The translations under genes were made by a program, and so were the position numbers. Below, piece by piece: positions 13,101-23,795 of a stretch of DNA of 64,000 nt. The notes under the pieces are model-generated. The model did no database searches. It had not been told where the DNA came from and saw only the letters and a program-made list of their open reading frames with translations. The DNA comes from Bryopsis sp. KO-2023 (taxonomy: Eukaryota > Chlorophyta > Ulvophyceae > Bryopsidales > Bryopsidaceae), in NCBI GenBank assembly GCA_030272585.1, contig BSYQ01000008.1, forward strand, positions 1,736,001 to 1,800,000, written 5' to 3'. Position 1 is the stretch's first letter; the number at the start of each line of letters is the position of its first letter.

Positions 13101-14280
13101 GCTCGTCTTGGAGCACAGCCTCCCCAGTGACGGTTCGCCCGGAGCATTTCATTATGGGGTAGTCCTTGGGCAAGCGAACATAGGAAGTGGTGGGCCTCTC
13201 CAGAGTGGTGGTGTCCAGCTCTGACACAGGCCTGGTCAAATATTTGTTTCTCTGAGCCAGCAAAGCCCTGCTCCTCTGGACCTGAGCCAATCCCCCTCGC
13301 CCGGCCTCCCTGGAGTTGGACTCCCCGCCTAGGTCGTCATCCACGCCGGAGGATGACCCGATAAACTGCATGAAAGTCGCCATGACGTCCGGGTGTTTCC
13401 CGATCACGTCTTGAACCAGCTCCAAGAGTTCCGGTTTGCTGATGACGTCTTGGGCGTACAAATTCACGCATTTGAGCAAGTCGGTGTACGTTTCCCTGTT
13501 GTTCAGCTTGGACTTGACTTCAGCGAAAAAACGGAGTTCACGCTCGTAGTCAAGCTGGTCGCGGGGACCGCGCCGGGCGTCATTGCTGTTGCGCGCGGAC
13601 CTTCTGCGCGAGTAACCCCCGTCAATGGTGTTCGACTGGGAGGACAAGGGGGCCATCGCCCTCGCGCTGGTGTTGAGGAGATCCTGCGCGGCGGGACCGT
13701 CTTGGGAATGGTCGGGCAAAAAGTAGCCAAATTCGTCGAGCAAATCCTCGTGCGTCCTGAACAAGTCTGCGACCTCCCTGTAAACCGCGTGGATGTCCAT
13801 CCGCCCTTGCCGAAAGCAGCACAAAATTTCCAAGAAGTTTTTGTACACCCGCTCGTCGTTGGCAAACCTGGCCTTGATTTTGTTGATATAAGTGATTGCC
13901 TGGTCCAACTCCACCGCCGGCTTGGCCTCCCTCCTCTCGGGCGAAAGAGTGATTTCCGACCCCTTGGGCAGGAAAGTGTTAAACCCCAGGATGAGATCGT
14001 TGTGACCCTTCAGCAACTCCTTCACCTTTTTGATCACCGTCGCTATGTCAATTCTCTGCGCCTTGAAGTCCTTCATAACGTCCAAGAAGGAATCATACAC
14101 GTCCTTGCGGTTGTGAAACCGCTGCTTGACTTCGCGAAGGTAAACCAAGGCGTCATTCGTTGTCAACGCATTCCTCCTGATTGCTTGCTGCGCCGGACCC
14201 TCCGGACGAAAAGTCCCACCCCCAGCGACCGCCCGTCGAGAAGTAGCACCCATTCCACCGTCCTCCCTGGGCTTGTTCAT
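10180..14280 (-). CDS. SIN3: SIN3 transcriptional co-repressor (paired amphipathic helix protein)
   Basis: Four exons with matching phases: 14280-13022, 12752-12573, 12319-11622 and 11414-10180, giving about 1123 aa. SIN3 is the nuclear scaffold of histone deacetylase co-repressor complexes. Exon 1 encodes three PAH domains (roughly residues 39-105, 122-190 and 243-308; for example VYLREVKQRFHNRKDVYDSF). The HDAC-interaction region starts at its end (TTSYVRLPKDYPIMKCSGRT) and continues through exon 2 (IERNTSAMKAL) and exon 3 (GRHVLELLKKNPVIAMPVVL). Exon 4 holds the conserved C-terminal SIN3 motif NEPFYLFFRLHHYLYDRL. The protein is shorter than plant SIN3-like proteins (about 1300-1400 aa) but has every core domain. 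The first acceptor of exon 3 was chosen by phase. Confidence 0.92.
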
Positions 14281-15421
14281 TTCCTAAACAAGTCCCTCAC
14301 CTCGAAATCCCCCACCGTTAATAGACGTTCTTTCTTTGCGTTTTTCACCCTATATCGTTGCCCCTCAGCGCACCTCCTCCTCGTCCCTTTCAGACTTTTT
14401 CTGCACAGCCGGCAACCAAACAGAGGAGGTCTTCGTTTCAGCGGTGGTTTGGCGTTAGCAGTCACGCATAAGTCTCGATAAACCAAAAAAAATAATAAAC
14501 CAAAAAAAAAATAAACTGGCACTCTTTGGTGGGTATAATCGACGACAACCCTCAAGCGTGCAAAAACCACACGATTTTTTTTTTCCTCATGCTAAAAAGG
14601 CCAGAGACGACCAAAAAAAAATCATACACAAAAAATAAAAACGAACCAAAAACAAAACAAAACACGAAAAGCAGCGCAATGTGGCGCACACTCACCCAAG
14701 TTGGAAAAGAGAAAAAATATATTCTTTTTTTTTCCTTTGTGCTCGTCCACACACACACTATAGAAAAACACAACCGGTCCAAAGCGCGGCCCTCCCAAGA
14801 ATTCGTCGCAACGATTGGTGCCAAAAAAGAAATGCAGGTGGTGGAACGGAGCGTAAAAGAAGAATGTGAAAGGAATGTGTAGAATTGGTGGGCGGGAAAT
14901 TCGAGCGCGCGTGACCGACGAGACAGTCATGGAGGCGCCGCAATGTACGACAATATACGAAGCGGAAAGGCAGCCGTCGAACGGTGTTTCCCCAAAACAC
15001 AAGCGCTGGAACAACAACAAGAACGCAGGGAGGTGAAGGGGGGGGGGGCTCTTGTATCTTCCAGCATATTTATAAAGATTTCAAGACGCGCCACTGGGAA
15101 GCGCATGATGTGTTCTAGTGAGTTTTAGGGGGCTCAGTTCTGAGGGTCGTCCAGGTATCCTGCAGTGTTTGCTGGTTTGGGAGCAGATCATTTTTCTCAG
15201 CTGTTCTCGTTTCTGTCGAGTTGCTTTAAAGTTTAAACGAAGGACGCATTCGTTGAGGTGGCGTCGATTGAACGACTCCGTGGACATCGGTGATCGCCTG
15301 TTTTAATACTTGTGGTGCCTTTTCTTCATTCAAAACTCCAAAATTGCACAAAAAAATTGGGAAAATGCTTCGAAGAGCAGGTCCTCCGAAACATGCAAAA
15401 CAAGAAAGGAGATGGCTGCCA
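14281..15421. other. Spacer between SIN3 and CFAP141
   Basis: This holds the presumed SIN3 promoter and 5' UTR (next to 14280) and the 3' side of CFAP141. It is AT-rich with poly-A/poly-T runs and a short CA tract near 14750. No convincing ORF or RNA gene was seen. Confidence 0.5.
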
Positions 15422-15951
15422 TCAGTCCCTGTTCTTTGCGATGGCCAGCCCCATATCATTCAGCTCCATCTCGTATTGGACGACCTCACGCTCCAAAAGT
15501 TCTCGGAGCCTTGCTTTCCTCTCCACTTTCACGGCTCGATCAGCGACGTAGAGTTCTTGCTCGATCATGTCCTTTGCTGATGTGGGGTTCCTTTGGATGG
15601 CGGAGGCGTCCTGCCGCAGGCCTTTCTCTCCAACCGAGCAATCAAAACCCCTAAAAGCGACATAGGAAAAACGTGAAACCTTAAGAAGAACAGCCTTCCT
15701 ATCAAATTGCCGCCTTTTAAAAACGCAATAGAGTCGAGGCTCGTTTCATCTTTTGCACGGAATTCTCATCGAAATGGGCAAGGGAGATGGACGCCACATG
15801 TGAACCACCTGCCGGCTTGCTGGAATTTCGACTGATGCCACTGCGCCACCTGATTTCCTGTAGAAATTTTACTCGAATACGCCTCAGCGTCTGCGTATTT
15901 GTCGTTCTCACGGACTAGGCGCTGGATATTTTGAGGGAGTGTGCGATCCAT
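15422..15951 (-). CDS. CFAP141: Cilia- and flagella-associated protein 141
   Basis: Two exons, 15951-15809 and 15650-15422, join in phase 2 to encode 123 aa. CFAP141 (C1orf189 in human) is a small microtubule inner protein of ciliary doublets. The diagnostic block is in exon 2: QRNPTSAKDMIEQELYVADR, then a basic helix and the ending VQYEMELNDMGLAIAKNRD, which parallels the family's Q-RNP ... YQQELNQMG pattern. The length fits the family (about 100 aa in human). The start at 15951 is the first in-frame ATG of exon 1; the N-terminus is poorly conserved. It diverges from the bL31 gene. Confidence 0.82.
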
Positions 15952-16222
15952 TTGCGCTAACCCGTCGCGACGTTCCTAGACTGATAAAGGAAGAGGGAGG
16001 TCCCCTGTGAAGTCGATTTACTCCGTAGGCCCGCACCAAAGGCCAATTCTGACCAGTCAAGCGCCTGCGACAAAGCCACATGAACGAACCATGTGGAATC
16101 GACCATAATTGAGTAGAATTGAATGTTTGCGCGGGATGGTGACTGTGGGGTGTGACGACTATGGATCTTGGTGCGACAAAATGCAAGGGTTGCGACGCTC
16201 ATGAGCGAAGGTGTTTGGAAAA
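15952..16222. promoter_or_regulatory. Divergent promoter between CFAP141 and bL31m
   Basis: 271 bp between the two ATGs of divergent genes. No TATA box is evident. The role is inferred from orientation alone. Confidence 0.35.
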
Positions 16223-16832
16223 ATGGCTCGCGCGAAGTTGCATCCCTTCACGAACATGATGACTTTCGTTCTCAACAATGGTGCCAGCATTCAGCTGGAA
16301 ACCACGATGTCGAAAAGGAGCCTTCCTTATTTTCTGCAGTCGGTATGTAACAGCACACATGTGATACAAAGAAATATATCGACAAGGAATCCTGCAGGTT
16401 CAATCGATTTTTTATTGTTGTTTTCTCACTCTGGTGAAGTCCCAGCTGCACAGCACTTGCTGAAGCTTCCCTTCATTGTTTTTTACCATCTCCAGTTTTG
16501 AGCCCTTCCATTTTTCACAAGCATTCGAAACATATCAGTCCAATTCTTCTTCAAATTCATCATATTCCACCTCTTCTAACCAATTCTGTCTGGACATCAA
16601 CATCGCCCCCCCCCCCAAAAAAAAAAAATCAGGTGCACTCAACATTTCAAAGGATAATCGAAGTTCGTTTGCAGTTTTGTTTTTGCTGAGTTTTAGGGTT
16701 TTTGGGGCTAATTTTTGTTTGTGTTTCTTGAAGGACCCCACTAACCACCCCTTTTTCACTGGAAAGGAGCGTGAAATCGAGGACAAGGGTCAAGCGGCAA
16801 AGTTTTTCTCCAGATTCGGAGGAAGAAAATGA
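16223..16832 (+). CDS. Large ribosomal subunit protein bL31, probably mitochondrial
   Basis: Exon 1 (16223-16342, 40 codons) and exon 2 (16734-16832) join in phase 0 to give a 72-aa basic protein. The N-terminal part reads MARAKLHPFTNMMTFVLNNG and the C-terminal exon reads NHPFFTGKEREIEDKGQAAK, then FFSRFGGRK. This is the bL31 pattern HPF-TGK-R-D-G-F--R-G. It is a structural protein of bacterial-type large subunits. It lacks the zinc-binding cysteines of some bL31 forms and has no long presequence; mitochondrial location is inferred from the short length and resemblance to bL31m. The intron contains a poly-C/poly-A tract at 16606-16628. Confidence 0.8.
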
Positions 16833-18475
16833 TTGCAGAGTGTGGACTGTTGAACATATATATATATATATATATATATATGTTCCTCCATGTTCTGACA
16901 AATCGTAGTGAGTTCGTTTTGTAAAGAAACGAGTTTCTTTTGTCACTTGTGTGGCCTCTGGTTAACATCCTGCTTACATTTCCATATTCAAGATTTTTGA
17001 ATGAGCAGGAGGGTATTGGGTGTCATTTTGCTCAAGTCGGAGGGGCAATCGAACTGCATACGTAGTTGGGCTTTCGGTTGTTGAGGCGTTTGTTTTAAAG
17101 ACTGAATTGCCAATTGTAAATGTTCTCCCATCACCTGGTACCTGTTCCCTATGCAGAAAGTGTGTGGCAAAGAAGAGCAGCAGACTTTTTTACCAAAGAA
17201 AAGACAGTGAAGGATGGAGGTACAGGGATGACAATATTTGTCAGGACTGTGTCACCAATGTTGAAAAATCTGCTCTCCTACCTTCAAAGATAAGGTGGTT
17301 ACGCAAGGGTTTTTCTCCCCTACGCACAGCGTTTCTGAATAGCGGGGAAAAAAGGGTTTTTTTCTCCTCAAAACAGCATTTCTGACTAGCAGAACAAAAA
17401 GGTATCCAACAGAATGATGATCCAGGTGATGTTGCTGGCCAACAGTAGACACGGATCGAGACAGATTAATGCCCCATCCACATGCATGTATTTGCCATCG
17501 ATTTCAGGTTGGATTTCGTTTTGGAAACGGCGGTGCGTTTTGAGAAAGCAAATGTTATGTGCATGCACGTATGGTGTTCTTGCTTGGAGAAGATATCAAC
17601 AATGGCTGAAAAAAGGAGTACGAGGTGGTCTATCCAACATCCATAATCAGTAAAGTGGGAATCATGTATGTGCTGGATGGTCAGCCCCTCCTTGAGAATT
17701 GTGGAATTCTTCCTTTAATTTCTGATGTGTCCAATTGCCACGATTTTTTAATATGGCTTTGGCCCAAACATCAGGCAGAAAATGAAAAAGGTCGTTTTCT
17801 ACCCCCTCTTAGTGGAATTTGCCCCGACCGCGCGCCAAATGATCCCATCACATATTAAATGAGATCCTCCTGATCTTCTATGATCAGGGATGAAATCAAA
17901 TTTCAGGCCAACCGTCACGGCAAATAAAGGGTGATCGAACAAACATATTGGGAATGTTCACCCCCCTTAGTTTGACAACACACCAAAGCAGCTGACTTCA
18001 TTTGAACCACCTTTCTTTTCGATAGCGAGCTATGATGAAGAAATATTTACACATATGTCAAAACGCAACATGAACTCATCTTGATGTCCCTCCGATCCGA
18101 TATCCAATTTTTCGTTTTCATGCACCCGAAGACCCATGTAAACCGTAGATCCCCCCCCTCCCGACAAAAATTTGGAGGGGTTTTCCCAAGACTTTTCCCC
18201 GTAGCTAGAGCTATTACCCTTGAGAAGAATAATCATGGCAGACTTTGAGCCCCACCATCAAAAACCTCCCAAATAATTTTATTCACCAGAAACCATTTCG
18301 AATCGATATGACAACCCCACCCCAAGTTAACTCGGAACCCACAAACAAGTACGTAGATGAAACATACACCTCCCGAAAACCCCCACCTTCTAGCCCCTTG
18401 CCCCCATTAACGATCATTTTGAACTTTTCAACCAAAACAGCACACCACGTATTAGTCATCCACAAACACAGGATG
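16833..18475. other. Spacer with TA microsatellite and unassigned coding-like fragments
   Basis: It begins with a (TA)13 tract at 16856-16881. A plus-strand open stretch at about 17128-17390 contains paired cysteines (CSLCRKC ... CQDC), and a minus-strand ORF of 60 codons lies at 17386-17568. Neither has convincing exon borders or a recognised family. They may be remnants of a gene or mobile element. Confidence 0.35.
16856..16881. repeat. (TA)13 microsatellite
   Basis: A perfect alternating AT tract just downstream of the bL31m stop codon. Confidence 0.95.
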
Positions 18476-19756
18476 CTAGTAGAACCCTCCCTTTTTCCCG
18501 ACTTCAGGATATATGTACACAGCGCTTTCGTAGCGTCCCTTGTCAGGCTGCAGCTCCGTTTCTCGTTCCGGTTCTTTCATGTAAAAAGAAGCCGGTCCAT
18601 CCAACACATTAGGACTATCTTGCTTGTTTTCCTCATCCCCCTGTGCGCTGTCCCCGATTTCCAAGCTAACCAGCCCCTGTTTTGGATTCTCTTTTTTCGC
18701 GTCTTTTCTGACGTCTTTTTTGGGACGACCCCCCTTGCCTGTGATCTTCAGCTCTTTCTGCTGCCGACGAGACTCGGTGCATTCGAAAACGCACACGATC
18801 AAAGTGAACAGGATGTACAAGGCGAGCAGGATGTTAGGCAAGGCGAAGACGTCCACCCACCACCAGTGCAGCTTGATGTGGCATTGTTCGCAGGTGTTGG
18901 GGAAGACCCTGTCGACGGTTTCGCAGTCGAAGTCGCAATCCCCATTCACCTCGCAGTCCGGCAAGTCTAGCGTCACGGACTCGATCGACACGCCGCAAAA
19001 CTTGTGAGTCGAGTAAGCTTGCAGAAAAATCACCAGCCCCGCCAACAGATAAGCTAACACCAAGCGGAGCACGCCCAGGAGCCGCATCCCGTGCGTGATT
19101 CTGCTGGGTTTCCATGCTTTGTTGAAGAAGGTGTATCTTGTGGCGGTGAACATGATGAACAGAATGGAAAGGGCTGCGAGGATGAGGCCAGCGTATTTCG
19201 TCCACTCGCCTATTTTGCTCAGGGAGGAAATGTCGTCTTGGACGTCTTGCATGACCTCTTCCGTGTTGCTTTCGATCGTCATATTGACCTGGGGAAGCGT
19301 GAGCTGCCCTGGTGCCGTCCATCCGAACACAGGGCCGACAAATCCATCAGCAGCGCAACCTGCCTGCAGCCGACGCTTTCCACCGACGAGATCTTTCGCA
19401 ACTTTGACGACCCCTTTCGCTGAATCCACAGCGCCGGCGCAAAAATCGAACGTCTCCAGTATACACCTGGACTTGCCCACCACGGAGCGAGCCAATCCCT
19501 TCGCCGCATCGCTGTAGCTCTCCGTGACGCTGGACGTCACACTTTTCAGAAAACGCTCCTCACACTTTTTCACTCTCGCGAACTCGCCCCAAATATCGTC
19601 CATGGCTCCGACCGCAGCGCCCAGCAAGAAGGCGAAATATATTTGCCCTATGATTTTCCCTCCATACTTTTTAAAGGTGAGCAGCAACACAAGCCTCCAC
19701 CACTTCCTCCATTTTTGAGATCCAGTGAGTTCTGCTGTGGCTTTCTTTTTCGCCAT
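18476..19756 (-). CDS. Hypothetical four-helix membrane protein (426 aa, intronless)
   Basis: One uninterrupted ORF from ATG at 19756. It has a Lys-rich N-terminus, a hydrophobic segment near residues 20-50, a soluble stretch of about 120 residues with cysteines and an N-glycosylation sequon (NMT), then three further membrane helices (about 200-225, 245-270 and 315-345). The loop before the last helix is Cys-rich (seven Cys, including CDFDC and CEQC). The tail is Lys/Glu-rich, ends KKGGFY and is probably cytosolic. I do not recognise the family. The topology faintly resembles DC-STAMP-type proteins, but no diagnostic motif is present, so this is only a lead. It is one of the few intronless genes in the window. 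Confidence 0.6.
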   Translation of the reverse strand: MAKKKATAELTGSQKWRKWWRLVLLLTFKKYGGKIIGQIYFAFLLGAAVGAMDDIWGEFARVKKCEERFLKSVTSSVTESYSDAAKGLARSVVGKSRCILETFDFCAGAVDSAKGVVKVAKDLVGGKRRLQAGCAADGFVGPVFGWTAPGQLTLPQVNMTIESNTEEVMQDVQDDISSLSKIGEWTKYAGLILAALSILFIMFTATRYTFFNKAWKPSRITHGMRLLGVLRLVLAYLLAGLVIFLQAYSTHKFCGVSIESVTLDLPDCEVNGDCDFDCETVDRVFPNTCEQCHIKLHWWWVDVFALPNILLALYILFTLIVCVFECTESRRQQKELKITGKGGRPKKDVRKDAKKENPKQGLVSLEIGDSAQGDEENKQDSPNVLDGPASFYMKEPERETELQPDKGRYESAVYIYPEVGKKGGFY

Positions 19757-21105
19757 GTTTACGGGGTAGCCGCAATGCGGAGGCGTGGGAGTTGCCCCGT
19801 GTATTTACAAATGGTCGCCAATGAATTGAAGGTTTCTTTCCGTGAAAGAAAAGAAAACCTCTAAGCCCTTGGCTTAGAGCGTAGCTATGTACACCTTGCA
19901 GCGCTCGACACCTGCCATTGGAAAACGATCCCTGCTAAGCTTCTGTTCGCATTTCACAAGCAGGACCTGCTCCATTGCACTCCCTGGAAATTTGTCCAAG
20001 TTCGTTCAGAGGAGGAGCACTGGCTTCTGGTCGACAGTAAAGAAAAACCAAAAAACGAAAATAGCTAGCCTGCAACGAGCGAGGCGATCGACGTCAAAAC
20101 GAGTTTTTCGACAGGGTCGTACCCTTCCGTAGGGCTGCGCTGCAACACTTCCCAAAGCAGAGGCTTTTTGAGCGAGACTCTTTCAAAAATTAACAGCAGT
20201 TGTGTTTTTTTCCTGTCACGGAAGAACTCGATCCCTCAAGTGCCGCAGCATTCAGCCCTTGATGAGACGGTTGCCGGATCATTTGATTTCCCCATTGACG
20301 TTTTTGACGTTCCTGTTCGCTTGAGGAAAACGACTACCAGCGCAGCCTCCCCGAAATGTACGTTGCTCTGGGCAAAGACTGGCAAAAAACTTCGAGACGC
20401 AGTCTTGAGCGCTTAAGCTTTATCGATCATTTGGAAGAATCGTGGTGCTGGACCATTAACTGGTCATTAGATGGTGCTTGTGTCAAAGCGAACGATCCAT
20501 GTGTTGATTGCAAGAAGCGAACGCCCTCGACTCCCCAACGCTCGACTCCCCAACTGAGGATGGATGCATCGACACATCAACACCACCAAGCTTGTTTTTT
20601 TTCTATTTTTTATGATCCAAGGGTAGGGTTTTGCACCTGGAGCAAAACCACACCAGTGCACAAAGTTGATGTGGGTGTGGATTCCATTTTCTATCCTCAA
20701 GGTGGCACCTGCTGTGAATTCGCTCCCAGGAATTCAAATCCTGCAAATTCAACACTTCACACTCTTTCTTTTTTGAGAACAGAAATTCAAAAAGAAAAAG
20801 AAAAATGCTGTTGAATTTCGAATGCTGAGCTTGGAAAAGCTGCTGCAGAAGCACGTGTGTCACCATGGCTGACGTAAGGCAGCTGACGTAAGCACAGAAA
20901 TCCCCTCAAGCAGCCCACAGAAATTCTGACGCTTTTGCCCTGAGTAAACCGACGACACACACACCCTACGCGGAAGAAAGGCGGAATCACTCGAATTATT
21001 GAGATCCTATTTGCAACGAAGCAAGCCCCCTTTTTTTATATTTTTCCGTGGTTTCGCCCCCCCCTTGCCTCGTTTTCGTTCCGGACGTGAGTTCCGACCG
21101 TGGCG
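19757..21105. other. Spacer with plus-strand coding-like blocks
   Basis: Between the divergent membrane-protein gene and TOM20. Around 19887-20132 and 20168-20416 the plus strand has open frames of balanced composition (for example SALDETVAGSFDFPIDVFDV, stop at 20414-20416), unlike the low-complexity frames elsewhere. I could not link them with splice sites or a family. A degraded gene is possible. 20417-21105 shows nothing clear apart from a short tandem repeat (CGCTCGACTCCCCAA) near 20525. Confidence 0.3.
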
Positions 21106-23795
21106 ATGATGAACATGGAGGCAGCGATGGAAGAGGAGAGGTTGGTTTCGTGTTTTCTTCCCCTGTTTTTTCCCCACACACGCTCGCGCGCGCGTTCTTT
21201 CGAGTTCGATTACTCCTGGCAATCATTCTTTTCCCCTTGTATTTTTTTTTTTCGAATTTTGTCGTTCGTGTTGCGGGTCCAGTTTCTCAGAGGGAAAATT
21301 TCCACAACGCTGTTTGTTTCGCCAGATTGCGTTTCTTCGAGGAGGCCATCGTACAAGCGAAAAGCGACTACGAAAAAGACAACACTGATGCACAGGCGAG
21401 CGCACAATGTCTTTTCTCAAGTTTTTCTTTCTTTTCAATTTTTCGGCCCCGTACTTTGTTGCCATTTTCGAACACGAAATGCACCCCCTTCCTTGGGAAA
21501 GTATTTGAAGTTAGTTTAACTCGAGTATGGGAAATTGTTCAGGCGCTGACGCGTTGGGGAGGAGCCCTGCTGGAGCTGGCGCACTTGCATCGAGGGGAGC
21601 GAGCCTGTAGCACCATTGAGGAGGTGAGGATAAATGGGGGCGTTTCGACTGCCCTTTTAGAAAATTCAGGGAATTAGTTAGTTTGTTTTTTTCCTTGCTT
21701 GGCAGCTTTTTTCATGGTTTTTATTGGCACCTCAAGAAAAAGAGAAAAAACATTTCCTGCACTGAACTCGCCTATTTTTTATTCCATCGAGGGAGGGGGA
21801 AAAAAAAACTTTTTCTTTTGACCTCCCCGTTACACGAGAATTTCCAGAAAAAGTTAGCCAGATTTTTAATTTTTTTTTCCTTTTTTTATTTCCCCTCAAA
21901 TCCACTCCCTTTTTCGACATTGGCACCTCGAAAAAATAATAAAGAAAAGGTATAGAAAGCTCGTGTTTCGGGTTGGGGTTTCGGGAGGTCCCTATTGTGA
22001 GCGAGGAATGTATTTTTGGATAGGGAAAAGGTTTCCTTGCCATTGTGTGTTTGGGTGATATTTGATGTGGCCGACGGGACCATCAGGCAATAGAGAAGCT
22101 TCAAACCGCGTTGGACCTGGATGGCACAAAGCACAATGCCCTGTGGTGCTTGGGAAATGCCTACACTTCCAAGGTGGGTGATAATCCTGACTGTGCATTG
22201 GTTTTTTTATGGGTAGGGGGAAAACAGAGCATGCAATTTCATGCTCGGCGCTTTTTGGCAGAAAATTTGTTTTAATGCAATTTCATGTGCTGATTTCTTT
22301 TTAGTGGGCCATTGTTTTTTCCTTTTGCCAAATATTGTACTCGTTCAATATTTTCTCTTGAGGTTGTCAGCACAGTTGTTTGGTTTTTACGGGACAATAA
22401 AAAAAATCGATTCACAGTGATCCATTTATCCATATTATGTTGAATAATTTTTACGGGGTAGTGGGGGTGTTTGGGACCGAGTTTTCCCTCACAATAATGT
22501 GGGTAGTGTTCTTTGGATATTTCAGGAGAAACCCAAAATAGTCGCACAATCAAAGTGTATTTTTGGGAAGTATCATCAAGCTCCACACAGTTACCCTTCC
22601 TCTTCCACCCCCATCCCTGTGAAAAAAAATCATTTAGTAAATATCGTGTTCGTATTTCAAAAGTAAACAAGAATAAACAAAAACCTGCTGTTCATTTTTT
22701 TTGTTTCCTTTTTCTTATTACTGAATCGTAGGATTTTTTTTCTATTTGATTGTAGGGTTTCCTGATGCAAGGCGATAAAGAGCAAGCACACGACTTGTTC
22801 AACAAAGCGTTGGACTGTTTTAAAAAAGCGCAGGCAGAGGTAAAAGAAACGCATGTGCACACAGATCATATGGGTTTTGTGTGTGTGCGTGAATTTTTTT
22901 CTGGAAGCTTCTTTCCCAATGTCATTCAGAGAATCATTACATGGACTGGGTTAGAACAACTATCCCCTGCCAACGAAGTAACGATTTCTTTTTTTGGGGG
23001 GCAGGATCCGACGAACGAAATTTACCGAAGGGCTGTCGAAGTGACAGAAAAGGTGAGCATCCTTGTGCAATATTATATATTGAAAAAAAAAAAAGCTGGA
23101 AACAAAAAGAAGAAATAGGAATCAACCTGAGAAGTGTTCTGTTTTTGTTTGGATATGCAGTGCAAGTACGTTTCGTTCCTGATTGATTTTTTCTTGCTTT
23201 TCTCAAGGCTCCTGAAATTTACGAAGAATTGCAAAGGCAATTGGGTGGAGAGAAAGAAGGAGGAGGGGTGAGAATCCCCCCCAGCATTTCTCCCCACCAC
23301 AAAAAAAAATCAAAATTTGAAAATCAATAAATAAGGAAAGGCTCGTTTGCTTAAAATGTGTGCTTATGCTTCATGTCAACGCTGCACTTTTGGATTTGAA
23401 ATCAAATTTTTCATTTTTTTTTACTCTCTCTTTCTTAGAAGTAGCAAACATGTCCACCCTCCATTCCGCAATCTTTTTTTTTTAAAGGTGAATTGATGAC
23501 CTTTTCTGTTTAAAATGTACTTCATCGTAAAAGCTCCATGTTCAAAATATGTAAGTTTGAGCCCATTATTTCTCAATTTTTTTGCCAATATTTTTCAACT
23601 TTGAACCATCAGGCGGATTCCGGTGGAGCCTCGTCATCAAGATCGGGGGCCGATGGGGCAAAGAAAACGAAAGGAGGCTCCAAGGATGGCAAGGTTTCGG
23701 ATGCTTGGTGGGATTTTGCCGGCTGGGCTTGCTTGGTCGGTGCCGGGGCTCTGATCTTGGCTTACTCTCAGAAAGGTGCCAGTACTTCGACCTGA
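21106..23795 (+). CDS. TOM20: Plant-type mitochondrial import receptor subunit TOM20
   Basis: Eight exons with matching phases: 21106-21140, 21326-21395, 21543-21623, 22087-22173, 22756-22839, 23005-23052, 23208-23267 and 23613-23795 (215 aa). Plant TOM20 is a C-terminally anchored outer-membrane receptor that recognises mitochondrial presequences through TPR helices. The family is recognised from RFFEEAIVQAKSDYEKDNTD, TRWGGALLELAHLHRG, KHNALWCLGNAYTS, DLFNKALDCFKKA, NEIYRRAVEVTEKAPEIYEE and a final hydrophobic anchor (WACLVGAGALILAY) after a Lys-rich linker. The intron after exon 2 appears to be GC-AG (CAG|GCGAGC). This TOM20 type is topologically reversed from, and unrelated to, the animal/fungal one, so it is strong evidence for an Archaeplastida host. 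Confidence 0.93.

Noticed and set aside
13393..14481. 362-codon open frame on the plus strand
   Set aside because: Antisense to SIN3 exon 1, which encodes three recognisable PAH domains.
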